Origin: Hepsetus odoe
Taxonomy: Eukaryota > Chordata > Actinopteri > Characiformes > Hepsetidae
NCBI GenBank assembly: GCA_017165825.1
Contig: CM029368.1
Span: 25,865,336 to 25,929,335 of the forward strand
DNA length: 64,000 nt
Direction: 5' to 3'
The notes beneath the pieces are model-generated. The model was not told the origin of the DNA. It worked only from the letters and a program-made list of their open reading frames with translations, and searched no databases. Numbering within the stretch: position 1 is the first letter of the stretch; each line of letters begins with the position of its first letter. The translations under genes and the position numbers were made by a program. Positions 35,001-46,511 of this stretch are shown here, piece by piece.

Positions 35001-35882
35001 TCCAGCACCCTGAGTGGAACGGCCTTGGCAGCCCACAGCAGCAGCGAGACCAGCACACCAGAAGAGCTTCGGGACTACGACAGCAGCTCAGGCGTGGAGT
35101 CACGCTCAGACAAGCAGCAAACGCCTGTACCTGCAGCCCAGCCTGACCTGGAGCAGGACCTAGGCATCCACCTTGAGCGCGGGGACGGTGAGGAGGAGGA
35201 GGCAGAGACACTCCCAGCTGACGAAGTGCTTGGGGATGCCCCAACTGCACCTGCTTCTGCTCCGTCCTCACCCACCACCTCTGGGGACGAGGCCAGTGAT
35301 ACCGAAGGAGAGATGCAGATCAATGACCCCGATGTTCCTGTTGAAGACTCTGCAGCTTTCGACAGCCCTTCTGCCTCTCGAAACCTCCCAGCTCTGGACG
35401 AGGAGGCAGGAGACATGCATACTGGGGAAGAAGAGGGTGGTGGCACGCCACAGTCTGCCAACTCCGTCGCATCTTATGGCTTCGACTGTTCGGCGTCCAA
35501 CTCCAATGCTCACTCAACGGCAGAGAGCTGCGGGAAGAGCCCCGGCATCTTCTCCCTGGAAAATGAGGACCAGCTTCCCGAAGAGGCCAAAGATCCCTCG
35601 CTCATCAAGGAGCTGACCCTTCCGGCTGCGGCCGCCCACCCCGAGGAGCTGCTGGGTTGCCCCGTGGACCTGCTTCCCCTCGGCCAACAAGGGGAGTCGC
35701 ACGTGAGTCTGGACGACGAGTACCTGCTGTGTGGGAAGACGGGAGCTGGTGAGCTGGAAGAGGGCGACCCCGAGTCGCCCATGCACCTCTCGCCCCAGCA
35801 CAGCGGCGGCGCCGACAGCCAGCCCCCTTACTACTCCACCATTTGCGATAAGACTGATAGCTTTCTGGCAGGTAACGTATAA
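32014..35882 (+). CDS. prr36: PRR36-like protein, giant exon with alternative stop
   Basis: Acceptor at TTTCTCCTTTTAG (AG at 32012-32013). About 1286 codons (residues 293-1579) run to a phase-1 donor at 35871/35872, or to a TAA at 35880-35882 if unspliced (...LAGNV). In order: a basic K/P/A region (294-425); poly-Ala (428-446); Pro-Glu repeats (460-598); an acidic Ser/Glu region with a Glu/Asp run; ten 26-residue His/Asp/Glu repeats (830-1091); then a less repetitive acidic part with ANPFADTWAQ (NPF at 1212-1214), TPEELRDYDSSSGVESRSD, GTPQSANSVASYGFD and YYSTICDKTDSFLA. That last part looks like the conserved core and gives my family assignment (PRR36 or the related tail of BTBD8/KIAA1107, an AP2/clathrin-endocytosis-associated protein). 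NPF motifs bind EH domains. No membrane segment or enzyme fold is visible. Confidence 0.85.
32515..32930 (+). repeat. Coding Pro-Glu repeat region
   Basis: Irregular repeats of the type PEPKSxPAPE, LETKSE and PEPE (residues about 460-598), with Glu or Pro nearly every second position and almost no hydrophobic core. At DNA level the CCTGAAC, GAACC and CAAAGTC phrases recur. It resembles the E/P-rich parts of neurofilament or MAP-type proteins in composition, not by evident homology. Confidence 0.8.
33624..34409 (+). repeat. Coding 78-bp tandem repeat, about 10 copies
   Basis: Ten units of about 26 residues with the consensus TTSPTLMESHHLDEDDDFHH plus KKSEME. Units 3-9 are nearly identical at DNA level; units 1-2 and 10 are diverged edges. 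Unit length is a multiple of three, so the frame is kept and the antisense strand is also open. His pairs beside runs of Asp/Glu make metal binding conceivable; SP/TP-like sites recur once per unit. Recent unit turnover is implied by the similarity of the central copies. Confidence 0.92.
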
Positions 35883-36978
35883 AATCCCTCCTTTCGGAAT
35901 GCACCTTTTTCTTCCCCCGTTCCCTGAGAGTTAAACCCCACCCCTTCTCCATTTTTGTCATTTTGTTTTCTTACAAGATGAGGCAATTGCATAGAAAACA
36001 GGGAGATGAAATGATAGTGGGGGGGGAAAAAATAGGGATGCTGGGGGAGGGACTGTAGGTTTGTCAGTGCTGCTTTCCCTTTCTTACTACTCTTCTAGTC
36101 CTGGTTATGATTGTATGGCTTAAACTCCTGTATGTACTATAGGTATTCTCATTTTCTATTAGAATGTACTTCAGTAACACTGCATATTACAGCACCCCTG
36201 AACCTGGATTGATAGACTGAGATGTTGTGTGTCCTTTAACGAAAAAGGAAGAAAAAAAAAAAAAAAAAAAGAGAAAAGAAAATAAGAAAACACATTGAAT
36301 GGACTTTACCTGTGTTTGTATTTATCCTACTGTTTTTACCGAACAAAAATGTCAAATGATTTTTTTTATACCTTTTTTTTTTATTGTTTTCATTTGTTTC
36401 GTTGATCCCTGTCTTGCCTACCGTTTGTACACACGTCAGTTCTCCTGCACTGTAGAAGTAGCCTTAAAACCCCTTTTTAACTCATTTTTTCTGTGTCAAG
36501 AACTAACTGTTTTAGCACTAATTAAGGTTAGATATTCTTCCGGAGGCTTTGCACTTTGAGTGTTTGCGATGTAGGGAGTTATTGGAATGTTAGATGGCGA
36601 GCCATGTTTCATTTTTACACCTTTTCCTACAAAAAAAAAAAAAAAAAGAAGTTTGTGAAGGTTGACATATCTCAGTGTGAAATGTCACATACACAAGTGT
36701 GTTTTTTTTTTTTAAGTACACAAGTGATCTGGCTGTCGATTTGGACATTTTACCTTGGAAATGAACTGTACCATTTTGTGGGGAAACAAAAAAACATAAA
36801 TTGTCGTCTCTTTTGTGCTCACTTGAACCTCGGTGGTGAGCGCTGGACATTTCAATTGGAAACTGCATGTGGAACTAATGAGACTGTAATAAGATTCAAG
36901 ACCTGTTATATGAGGATTATCATAAATTAACGGTTCACACTAATCAGAGGTTTTTCTCTTCTTTTTTTTCAAAATTCC

Positions 36979-36984
36979 ATTAAA
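36979..36984 (+). terminator. Possible poly(A) signal ATTAAA
   Basis: The second most common vertebrate polyadenylation hexamer, about 1.1 kb after the TAA at 35880. T-rich sequence with TTTCTTATTTCTCTG follows within 50 bp. It would end the transcript that keeps ...LAGNV. Chance occurrence in AT-rich DNA is quite possible. Confidence 0.35.
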
Positions 36985-37369
36985 CAACATTGCAAGGCCA
37001 TCTGTTCCCGTTTCTTATTTCTCTGTAGGGTAGCATGCTGTTGGAAATTAGTCCAAACATTTGGGATTTAGACTTCCCCCAAGTGTGGACAAGTTGTCTC
37101 ACTGGAGCTTTCCCATGGAGTAGGACTGGGAACAGGAATGGTGTTACTTCCTAATGGAATTTTGATGAAATGACAAATCCTGGTGTCCCCACCGGCATGC
37201 ACTGTGTGTTTCTGGTTCCCCTAAAATATGGACAAAGACCAGAAATCCCTCCCTGCAAGAAGAACCTGCAAAGCCAGATTTGTACAAAGTCTCACTCCTG
37301 TCCATCCCGTTTGTCCACTGGTCTACAGGTCTGGTCCAGCATGCTTCCTAAGCATCCTTTCAGGAAAAA

Positions 37370-37370
<1 letters not shown>

Positions 37371-37400
<30 letters not shown>
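37371..37400. repeat. AC microsatellite
   Basis: Fifteen AC dinucleotides within the inferred last intron. Confidence 0.95.
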
Positions 37401-37402
<2 letters not shown>

Positions 37403-38638
37403 CAGCACCTGCCTGAATGTATCCCATGCTTGAGAAGTGGTTTCGGGGTCACTCCTGGAGAAGCAGTCTTCTCTTTCTCTCTGCAAACCAATCTGCTCAC
37501 CCCTTCTTCTTGCACCGCCCTTTCTCTCTCACCAGATTCAGTCATTTCATGTGCACCCAGTTTAGACAGCAAATGTCATTTTTATCTTTATGATCAGGAT
37601 GGTGGTTCCTGCAGGAGGAAACCTGAAGGCCTTTTTTGTGACACCCAGATTTGAAGGAAAGAAGCAAGAGAGCTGTTCATTCAGGTCTTCATGGACCTTC
37701 ATTCACTTGGAAACGATTTTTGAATTATTTCATCCAAATTTATCCTCATTAATATTTTCCTTTTTGGGTTAAGTAGCTTCATTAATGATGTTTTCATCTT
37801 TTGCGAGCGGTCGAATGCATTCCATTGACCCAAAGGGATGTAATGGATACAGTGCCGTCTTTGATTTGTTTTGTAAAATTCACAACGATCCTTATTCGGT
37901 CCGAATATTTGTTGGCTGCAATTTTCAACAATGAATCCATTTTTAATGAACTCTTTGGAAAGGAAATGGATTGTGGCTTCACTGATTGGTTAAGGAGGTT
38001 GTTATAATTGGTAATATTGGATAACCACATTAGAAGTGGACTGTACCTCGTTATTCTTTCAAAAAAGTGAAATGCCACGTCATTGTTTTGACAGAAATTG
38101 GTCACGCTAATAATTTACTGAGCAAATTTCCAGCTGCCTGAAGCCAGCATGTGGAAAGTTATCCAGCCCAATCTTGATCTCTGTATTACATTAAATCCCT
38201 AAATAGAAAACCCTCCAAGACATAATCTACTGCAGATGGTGGAATCTGATGGATAACTTGAGAGAAATGAACTCAGTTGATGGAAAAACAAATTCTAATT
38301 ATTTGTCTGTATCCCACAGTACTGGGGACACCAACCACTGCATAGCTGCATATATATATTTTTTGCACACGACATAATTTATGAAGCATCTTCGAAGATG
38401 TTTTTGGGAGAGCTAGACGATTAGATAGGCCAACTTTGCAGGAGACTTTTTTCTGTGTTCTGAATATTTTGTGAGATATTTTGATTTCATTTTTCATTTC
38501 TGAAGTGCTGCTTGACCAGTTTCTCTTGCTGTGGTCTGCATGCTCCTTTCTGTCCTTTTTTCGATTTTTTTCTCCTTCTCTCCCCTTTGGTCAACCCCTC
38601 TTTGTCACTTGCGCCTCTAATAGTAATGCATATCGCAG

Positions 38639-40221
38639 GTGCTCTTGACTGTTCCACAGGGCACGATAACCTGCCACTAGTGAACCATCGGGAGGTAAAG
38701 ATGGGTGGCCTGCCATTTCTTACTCGAGAGGTCAACGACAACCACTATCTCCCTCCTGTGCAGAACAGCCATCGGCAACAGAAACCCTCTTTCCTTCAAC
38801 AGCTGGAGGTTGGAAAGCTGCCTGTTGACCCTCCGACCGGGCAGCTGAGGCGCCTGGAGCAGCACCAGCTCCAGCTCCACCAAATTCAGGAGCGGCACGA
38901 GCAGGAGAGGCAGCAGCGATTGTGGCTGGAGGGTGCAAGGCAGCGGCTTGAGCTGCAGAGGCACCTTGAGAGGCAGCAAAGGCTGCGTCATGAGCAGGAG
39001 AGGAGGATCCGGCAAGAGAAAGAGAGGCAGCAACAGGAAGAAGAGAGGCGGGGTCTTGAGTTGCAGAGGCAGCAAGAGAGACAGCAGCTTGAGCTGCAGA
39101 GGCAACGTCAGGAGGAAGAGAGGCAGCAGTTGGAGGTCCATAGGCAGCAGCAGGAGGAAGACAGAAAGCAGTTAGCGCTGCAGAGGAAACGGCAGCAAGA
39201 AGAGAGGCAACGGCTTGAGCTGCAGAGGCAACAGGAGAGGCAGCAGCAGGAGCTGCAGAGGCAGGAGGAAGAGCGGCGTCGGCTGGAGCTGCAGAGACAG
39301 CAAGAGAAGCAGCAGCTGGAGCTGCAGAGGCGACGACAGGAGGAAGAGAGGCAGCAGCTGGAGGTGCAAAGGCAGCAACAGGAGGAAGACAGAAAGCAGC
39401 TGGAGCTACAGAGGAAGCGTCAGCAAGAAGAGAGGCACCGACTTGAGCTGCAGAGGCAGCAGGAGAGGCAGCAGCAGGTGATGCAGAGGCAACGGCAGGA
39501 GAACGATAGGAAGCAGCCTGAGCAGCAGGGGCAGCAGCTGGAGCTACAGAGGCAGCAGCGTCAGAATGAAGAGAAGCAGATGACAGAGCTGCAGAGGCTG
39601 CAAAAGGAGCGTCAAGAGGAAGAAAGGCAGCGACTGGAGCGGCAAAAGCAACTGGAGAGGCAGCGGCGTGAGCTACTACAACTGCAGCTCCATCAGCAGC
39701 AGCAGGAACAGAGGCAGAGGCGGCAGCTCCTGCAATGGCAGATGGAGCTGGAGCAGCAGTTCTGGCTTAAAATGCAGCAACAGCAGCAGCCAAAAGCGCC
39801 GTCTCCTTCATCCGGCCTCTGCACCATCTACGAGGCCATGGAGACCAGTGAAGATGAAGATGAGGAGAGGACTCCCCAGCAGGACTTCCGAACAGAGCTG
39901 CCCTTGCGGGTGGCCAATGGGAACCTCCGCCGTCCGCCTCCGCCAGAGCTGGACTGGAACACCAAGGTCAACATGGTGCAGCAAGTGATCAACCAGGCCC
40001 TGCTGTTGGAGGGTGAGGATGGCTGTCCGCCACTGCTTTACCTGCCTGGACAAGGAGGGGGCATCCTCAGCCCGCTGGAGAGCAGCCTCTGGCCCCACAT
40101 CCTGCCTCAGCTCAGTCCCACATCTGCCACCGTCACCTCCGTCAGCAGCTACTCCCCGACAAGCCAGGGAAACTCGCCCCAGGGCGACTGGACTGTGGTG
40201 GAGCTCGAAACACACCACTGA
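38639..40221 (+). CDS. prr36: Gln/Glu/Arg-rich terminal exon, probably same gene
   Basis: Open for 527 codons to a TGA at 40219-40221. The acceptor AG at 38637-38638 enters in phase 1, exactly matching the donor at 35872; in-phase AGs also lie at 38623 and 38659. Residues (joined numbering): 1580-1652 ordinary sequence (TGHDNLPLVNHREV..., HYLPPVQNSHRQQKPSFLQQ); about 1653-1963 a Gln/Glu/Arg/Leu helix (ELQRQQERQQ-like, trichohyalin-like); then SSGLCTIYEAMETSEDEDEE, WNTKVNMVQQVINQALLLEG and a terminal DWTVVELETHH. The flanks look like a conserved domain interrupted by the helix. An independent start is possible (in-frame ATGs at 38512 and 38626), but there is no promoter-like sequence upstream. 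The splice link is inference from phase and consensus. Confidence 0.7.
39055..39510 (+). repeat. 228-bp coding tandem duplication
   Basis: Two adjacent 76-codon blocks (39055-39282 and 39283-about 39510) align almost residue for residue. Both carry LELQRQQE-RQQLELQR, EEERQQLEV, RQQQEEDRKQL and LQRKRQQEER in the same order. Smaller 13-15-residue repeats are nested inside. It shows stepwise growth of the helix by tandem duplication. Confidence 0.85.
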
Positions 40222-40580
40222 GAAATGTGTGTGGGGCTTCATTGCTACCATGTCGGGCCTGACAGATAAGAAAATGTTGTTGCCACTATATTTTTATGTG
40301 AAATATTTAAGATTGAAGAAAAAATCGTGGAAACCAAACATAAAAAGCTTCTGATTTTTCCTTAATACCTGATTAATGACATAAATATAGTGTTTACCCT
40401 GCTTTAGCATGCAGTGTTTTAAAGGAATTTCAGATCATTACTGGTCCAACTGGTAAATCAGTCAGGCCCTACAATGAGCTGCCAGGGTGTCGGGATCTTT
40501 AGTGCAGGTCTGCTCCGTTGCCTTGCTCCAAAGTCTGCACTAACCTTTTCTAATAAACCAGTAACTTTACACTGGTGGCT
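40222..40580 (+). other. 3'UTR of the PRR36-like gene (long isoform)
   Basis: AT-rich noncoding sequence after the TGA, with no competing feature before the AATAAA at 40552-40557. A 3'UTR of only about 360 bases is short for a neuronal gene; further signals downstream may exist. Confidence 0.55.
40552..40557 (+). terminator. Poly(A) signal AATAAA
   Basis: Canonical hexamer in TTCTAATAAACCAG, about 330 bases after the stop. GT-rich sequence (ACTGGTGGCTGG) follows within 20-25 bases, as expected for a downstream element. Confidence 0.65.
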
Positions 40581-40699
40581 GGAAAGCATGATGGGCATAT
40601 CAAAATGAACACTTATACTCTTCTGTCTCTTTTACAGTCCTGTGCAGCCGTTTGGTGTTGCCAGCGTTTATTTATTTATTGTCGATATGTAGGAGGGTG

Positions 40700-41366
40700 C
40701 AGGTCAAAAGTTTGGACACACTTAATGAGGGATTTCCAAATGTTTACTAAATTTAGAATAATGGTGAAGTCACTGAAAGTCATGAAAGCCAAAAATGTAC
40801 AATACCATCTTGTAACAGCCATCCATACTTGGCCTTCTTTCAGCCACATCAGATGTTTCTCCAACAAACCTGAATCAAGAACGTGTTCCTGGCTGGTGTA
40901 AACTTTGGGAGAATGATACTGCAACATGTACACACATGTAAATCCAGTCTACACACAGGGAGTTTAATTCAATATTCAATATTCACTACCACCACCGTTA
41001 TTCTTCAGCACAGCCTCAGCTCTCTTAGACCAGCTCCTTTCTTGAAGTCGTCTTCAGGAACACTTCTCCAGGCTTCTTGAAGGACGTCCCAAAGCTCTCC
41101 TTTGGATGTCGGCTGACTTTTGTCTTTCTGTGGAGATGATCCCACACTGCTTCTGAAACTGCTCAGGTACAGAGACTGGACTGAATATGAGAGACAAGAA
41201 CTTTGTCCATCAGGAAGCCTGGAGAACGAAAGAAAAGTGGAAATTTGGAAGCAAAATTTGAACAAATGATTGGCTCAATTGTCTTTCATATTTTCATTTA
41301 TGGCTGTGAGCTGGTATTTACATTAAAAAGTCTCAGTTAGGTGTCCGTAAACTTTTGACAGGTACC
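40700..41366. mobile_element. MITE with Tc1-like inverted ends
   Basis: Left end CAGGTCAAAAGTTTGGACAC; right end GTGTCCGTAAACTTTTGAC followed by AGGTACC, an imperfect inverted repeat of the left. It spans 667 bp with no transposase frame. The inner right half recurs at 54266-54520 and, inverted, at 3895-4265. The terminal sequence matches the Tc1/mariner superfamily, so it is a nonautonomous derivative. Confidence 0.75.
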
Positions 41367-42365
41367 TTGGCTGATGATGCTGTATTGGTTTTGTCCCATC
41401 AACCCACACCTATTTGCATTATGGATGCTTCCTGCTACTAGTGTGGCACTAGTGCTAAAGGGTCTGATTGTACTAAAGCCCAGTTGTTCCTGGTGCTAAT
41501 CTGCACCGCCTGGGCTGATGGACAAGGTCGGAGATAAAGCTGCGGATGCCGTGTCCTGCAGCTGTGAGCTAACACTGCCCTATATTTGCACTTCTGTAGG
41601 TTGTTAGACAAAGTAAATCCATGCATTATACATAGAATAACAGAGAGATTCATTGTGCCTGTCATGCATTGAGCTTAGTGTTCACCATAGTCATTCATTC
41701 AGAATAAACACAAAATTACGTGATTGTAAGTGATGCCATGTTGTGTGTTTGCATTTAGACATGATCTAACTTGTCTGGTATGAAACCCACAAAGAGGATC
41801 ATGGAGTGCCTAATCCAGGATCAGGATAGTATCTCTAAAACAATGCTACGAAGGCTGTTTCCAGACCTGTGCTCTGGTTTTTTGCGTATCCTCAAACATA
41901 TTACAGATTTTTACAGTTTGAGAGCCTCTAGGAGGAACATTCTGGCCCCAGTCATACCCAGCATGCTTTTACATGAATATAGTTCTTGGGTTGAGGACAT
42001 TTGAGATGCGTTATAATTTTCCTTTACCGGAATTGAACAGTGTCCAGTATTGCACAAAATACGCCTTGATTGGTTCTGAGCGTTAGTGAGTATTCCACTT
42101 GTATTTTTTTTATTATTTACCATCACAATTTAAAATTAGTGTATGAGCATAAATTGAGGGTTTTCTTTCTGCTTCAGGCATCGAGTGCTCGGCACAAAGT
42201 CCACAGGTCTGTTTTGGATGAGTGGATCAGATCCGCCTAAAAGTTGTCTTTTGAAGGGTCCTAACAAAATTCCACAAAGGCCTTAACATAAATGTGACAA
42301 ATTTGTTTAAAATAGTGGAGAATCTTTATTTATCTTCATTTTATTTGTTTTATTATTTTGATTTG

Positions 42366-42425
42366 GTGAAGGGGTGACCAAGTGGTTAAGGGTCAATTTC
42401 CATGCTCTAAGGATTGTGGGTTTGA
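42366..42425 (+). mobile_element. tRNA-like SINE head remnant
   Basis: GGGGTGACCAAGTGGTTAAG resembles a tRNA A box, and GATTGTGGGTTTGAAAT a B box, at tRNA-like spacing. Nothing recognisable follows. It is probably a truncated or ancient SINE. Confidence 0.4.
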
Positions 42426-43152
42426 AATAACTGCATAAATACATGTGTGTTAATGGTGTTCTGTGCTGCTTTTCCTGTAAATTAACGGATCTTTATCATA
42501 CAGTGCCGTTATGTTTCACTCATTATGAGTTTGTGGTTTGAGTAGCTTTATCTGCCCCTCCTGAGCTGCCTGTCACCCATCTTTTATATAAACAAAAGCT
42601 TGTACCTCCATTTTTGTAATGGCTTTCAATTTGTTTTAACACAATTGGGAAAAAATTTTTACTTTCAAAATTTCATGATCAATGCCCTGAGCAGCTTTAA
42701 AATGTATTTTTTCTCACATTTACAGAAAGTTGGCAATTGGGGAGATACAAGGTTTTGTTCCAGCAGCAACAAATTAAAATATCTCGCTTAGCTGTTAACC
42801 TACATGTGTTAAAATGAAAACCTCATGTTCTATTGTGTGTATTTTTACACTGTCGGTGTCGGTGCCAATGTCTCAGCATCTGTTTAAAGTCCTCTCAGAG
42901 CGCTGTGGCTCTTTTGCAGGCCGCAAAGCATGAACTGCACACTTTTCCCTGCAGCTGAAATGAGCTTTATATTCTCTGGTCGGGGCGGCTCTGTGTTACT
43001 CACTGAAACCCTACAGGAGGGTCAGACGAGCTGCGGTGGGTGGAGTGCTCGTCTTTGTCTTTAAACACGTCTGGCTGAAAACAACTTTCAGTTTATCTCC
43101 TTGTGTATTAAACCATTGCACATTTAATGCAGCAGGATAACTGGCTTCACAC

Positions 43153-43154
<2 letters not shown>

Positions 43155-43213
<59 letters not shown>
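43155..43213. repeat. GT microsatellite, about 29 units
   Basis: Uninterrupted GT for 59 bp, the longest pure dinucleotide run in the window and so likely polymorphic. Confidence 0.97.
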
Positions 43214-43214
<1 letters not shown>

Positions 43215-43335
43215 TCTCAGCAAATTTATTCAATCTATTGTGTGTCTTGTGGATGAAAAAAGAGCAGACTTACAAGCACTTTAGACCAAACTGCACTAAT
43301 GACTGCTGCTGAAGAGGGATGCTAGGGATTATTAA

Positions 43336-43343
43336 TCTCTCTC

Positions 43344-43374
<31 letters not shown>
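43336..43374. repeat. CT microsatellite
   Basis: About 39 bp of CT with one CG interruption. Confidence 0.95.
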
Positions 43375-45451
43375 TTCTTTCATTCCTCTCTGAAAGGGGT
43401 ATTTCTGTTCTATGTTCTTTCCCCACATTCCTTAACCGTTACCTCATTTCCTGGGTCCTTTTGCCTCAATGGGTTTCCTAGGCTACCCATGATGTCATGG
43501 CAACAGATAAAGGAGGGGGGTGATGGTGGTGCTGGTGGTTTTTGGGGGGGAGGAGGTCTGAAAGACAGAGGCTGTGGAACAAAACGTCCAGAGAGAACAG
43601 GACAGGCCTGATCCCGCGGGGGGCCTCTACACACTAAACCAGTGATCCAGAGGTTTGTGCACGTGGACACGTTGATGCCACTGGTACAATCAACACTCAT
43701 CCCTAAAGAATGTGATCAAATATGTGTTTATTAGACTTGAGGGTGACGGTTATTAGAGAAATATCAGGTATGAACTCTGTCAGTCGGTTTCCCACAAATA
43801 AAATCAACGTGGTCAGGAATTCACAATTTGGCAGACAAATAAAGTGATAGAAATATAACGTCCCAACGCAAATAAGAATAAAACTTAGAATAGAAAAAAG
43901 AATAAAACGACTGCACAGATTGTTGAACATTTCAACAGAATTATCAAGTAAAAAGATATTCTGAGTGCTTGGTGTGAAAATGACGCACTGTAGAAGTTTA
44001 AATGATACAATTCTTTTCTGTGGCAATCATAATAAATGTCCAGTGAACCTGTATGTCCATTTTGATAAAATGCACCTGAAATAATATGAGATTTTTCTTT
44101 CTAGTGACTTTTTTCTTTCCTGCTGGTGGCTGTGGATCCATTTGTAAATGTGTTTAAGTCAAAAAGACTTCCCTTAAAACTGTTATTAAACAGTGTGTCA
44201 TGAACCAGGGAGTGTATTTAAAGCCATTTTCCTGTAGGAACCTTCTGTGAAGGAGCTTCAGACGTCTGGTTCCATTCACTCTGGTTGAGTTTCTCTAGAA
44301 ATGGACTGTTTCACACCAAAGCTGCTCTGACTTTATCTTCATCTTAACCATTTAATTATTCAGCATATTTGACATTTTCCTTTATATAATGATGACAACT
44401 CAGAGCTGACTCTAAAACATCTGGACTGAGTGCTGTTCACACAAATCTAGTGCTGTTCACTCCAAATCTAGTCCTGGAGGGTCCACAGTGAGGGACACCT
44501 GCTCTTTATGAAATGCACACATCAGTCCTGCTGTTTAACTTTATAGAACGTGCAAAATTAATTTTGCCAGTGTTGAATCCCTTGAAGAGTCGACACAGAT
44601 TAAATTATTTAAAAAAAACCCCCGTTAACTAGTTCTCCACATTCGTTCGCCAGATAATGCTATACTGTTTGTTAATTCATTGACTGATTTATTTGTTTGT
44701 TTGTATTTGTCTTAGTTTCAGCAATCGAGACTTTTGTGTAGAACCGACTCTCGGAATCGACTCCCATCAATTGGAATTAGAATCAGTTCAGAATTCGGAG
44801 CCGCATTACTCCGATCATGTATTAATGCGCCTCGCTGTAACGTTGCATTGTTAAACGCTCCCATTTAAAGGGTCAGTTTCTTATTACTGCGATTTCTATT
44901 GAAGTAAAATTATTTGTAATTTTATTTGTTCATGCTTTATATTAGCACTGCTTTGAAAAAGCCACGCGGCCTCTTGTTTTGACATGAAGGTCTCTTTGTT
45001 GGCTCAGTATTGGTTCCATATTGGCCTGTGTATCTCTCCGCAGGGGTCCTAGGTCCTGGAACTGGGGTGTATTTATTTTTTATTTTTGGACCGGACTGAA
45101 GGGAGTCCATCTGCTCTTCTCAGACGTTTAAACAGAGCCATGATTTAGAGCTGAATTTTAATCAGTTTCTCTAATAAAGGTTATTATCTCTATTATACTG
45201 CATTTATAGTATTATACATCGTACTAAACAGTAGCAAGAAAAAATAAATTGCTATTATTTATGTCGTCCGATCTCTTATAATTTAAAAAATACTTTAATG
45301 TATGAAACTTGCCCTTTTCAACTACTTCTGCAGGCTTTTATTTTGCACCTGGACAGGAGGGGCTTTTTCACACAGCCCAATGTTTCCCCCTGGTGGCTGC
45401 GTGGCGTAATTGCAGGATCATTTTGGTCATTTCAATATAAACGCTCACTGT

Positions 45452-45522
45452 CTAGACCAGGGGTCCCCAAATCCAGTCCCGTAGGGCCCACCTTTGAGGA
45501 CACCTGGTCTGGATAAAAAGCA
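45452..45522. mobile_element. hAT-like terminal fragment
   Basis: Contains AGACCAGGGGTCCCCAAATC, a CAGGGGTCCCCAAA end typical of hAT-derived elements in vertebrates, and closes with ACACCTGGTCT, a short inverted match to AGACCAGG. About 70 bp, so a solo remnant or very small MITE. A related phrase (AGTCCTGGAGGGTCC) occurs near 44470. Confidence 0.45.
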
Positions 45523-46235
45523 AAGATCTCCAGTCATTAGTGATAATGTTATATAACGTGGAAAACACAGTTATATATTAATGTTATAATGGTTATTTAT
45601 GGTTATTTATGTGTGTATTTATGCATTCTTGGGCTGTGACAAGCAATAATGATTATTCATTGATGAATTATAATTGATCATATACTTATACATTATATAC
45701 TCAGTATATACTCACTTCTATGCAAAGTACACACCAGGGGCTGTGATTGGAACATCACACAAAAATAAATGTCTGTGAATTTTGTGATGCTGATGCAATA
45801 ATAATCATATTAATAGCATTAAAAGGGGTAAATGTGCAAACAGGTAAGCTTCCATAAGAAAAAGCTTTTCTGAACTCCTGCATTTTCATATATAAACAGC
45901 GTATCTGAATCTGTGTTCATGTTTAGAAAATGCATTTATATTATACTATAAAGATGTCCCTCTATAAAGCATGTCACTATATTTACTGTATAGTTATTTA
46001 TGAAACTAAGACTGTGTGAAGAGGAGCTTTAAACGGAGGTCTGTGTTTACGCGTGTTTAGTTGCAAACAATGTGCCGAATAATTATTTAGATTTTTTTTT
46101 TGCAGTGTTTTATAAAAGGTGTGCTTTCGTGCAGTGTGTCTGCCTGATTTCTCTGGTTAATGCTTGTGTTTGGTTTGTTTGGTTTTTTTGGTTTTTTCCT
46201 TTTTGCACTTGGTTTGACTTTGGCCAGATAGTTCA

Positions 46236-46295
46236 TTATAATAATAATAATAATGATGACGATGATGATGATGATGATAGCAATAATAACAATAA
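46236..46295. repeat. ATA/GAT trinucleotide microsatellite
   Basis: ATA repeats pass into GAT repeats and then ATA/ACA repeats. Open frames across it (Asp/Asn or Ile runs) are repeat translations. Confidence 0.9.
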
Positions 46296-46467
46296 CAGTG
46301 TTTGAGTATGATTTTTTTGTGATTATTTTGTATTTGTGTGCTATGCAAAACACTGGTGTACATATTCTCTATTTATTATAATAAAGTTCAAAGTGGATTA
46401 TAAAGTGACCAACATGCAGTGAGCTTGAGTGGCCACTAGATGTCGCCCTATACCTACACAAACATAC

Positions 46468-46470
<3 letters not shown>

Positions 46471-46509
<39 letters not shown>
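46471..46509. repeat. TG microsatellite
   Basis: About 19 pure TG dinucleotides. Confidence 0.95.

Positions 46510-46511
<2 letters not shown>

Larger units (their letters stand above)
35872..38638 (+). other. Last intron, or 3'UTR of the LAGNV isoform
   Basis: If the donor at 35872 is used, this is a 2.77-kb intron ending in a long pyrimidine tract (about 38540-38618). If it is not used, the first 1.1 kb after the TAA looks like a 3'UTR: AT-rich, with A and T homopolymers (36247-36270, 36631-36646) and an ATTAAA at 36979-36984. No other gene is seen. An AC microsatellite is at 37371-37400. Open frames such as 36556-36930 lack any recognisable feature. Confidence 0.6.

Noticed and set aside
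38512..38638. Start of the Gln-rich protein at the ATG at 38512
   Set aside because: This part reads through the pyrimidine tract and branch-point region (FFDFFLLLSPLVNPSLS), which is typical intron end. The frame is better entered by splicing at 38639.
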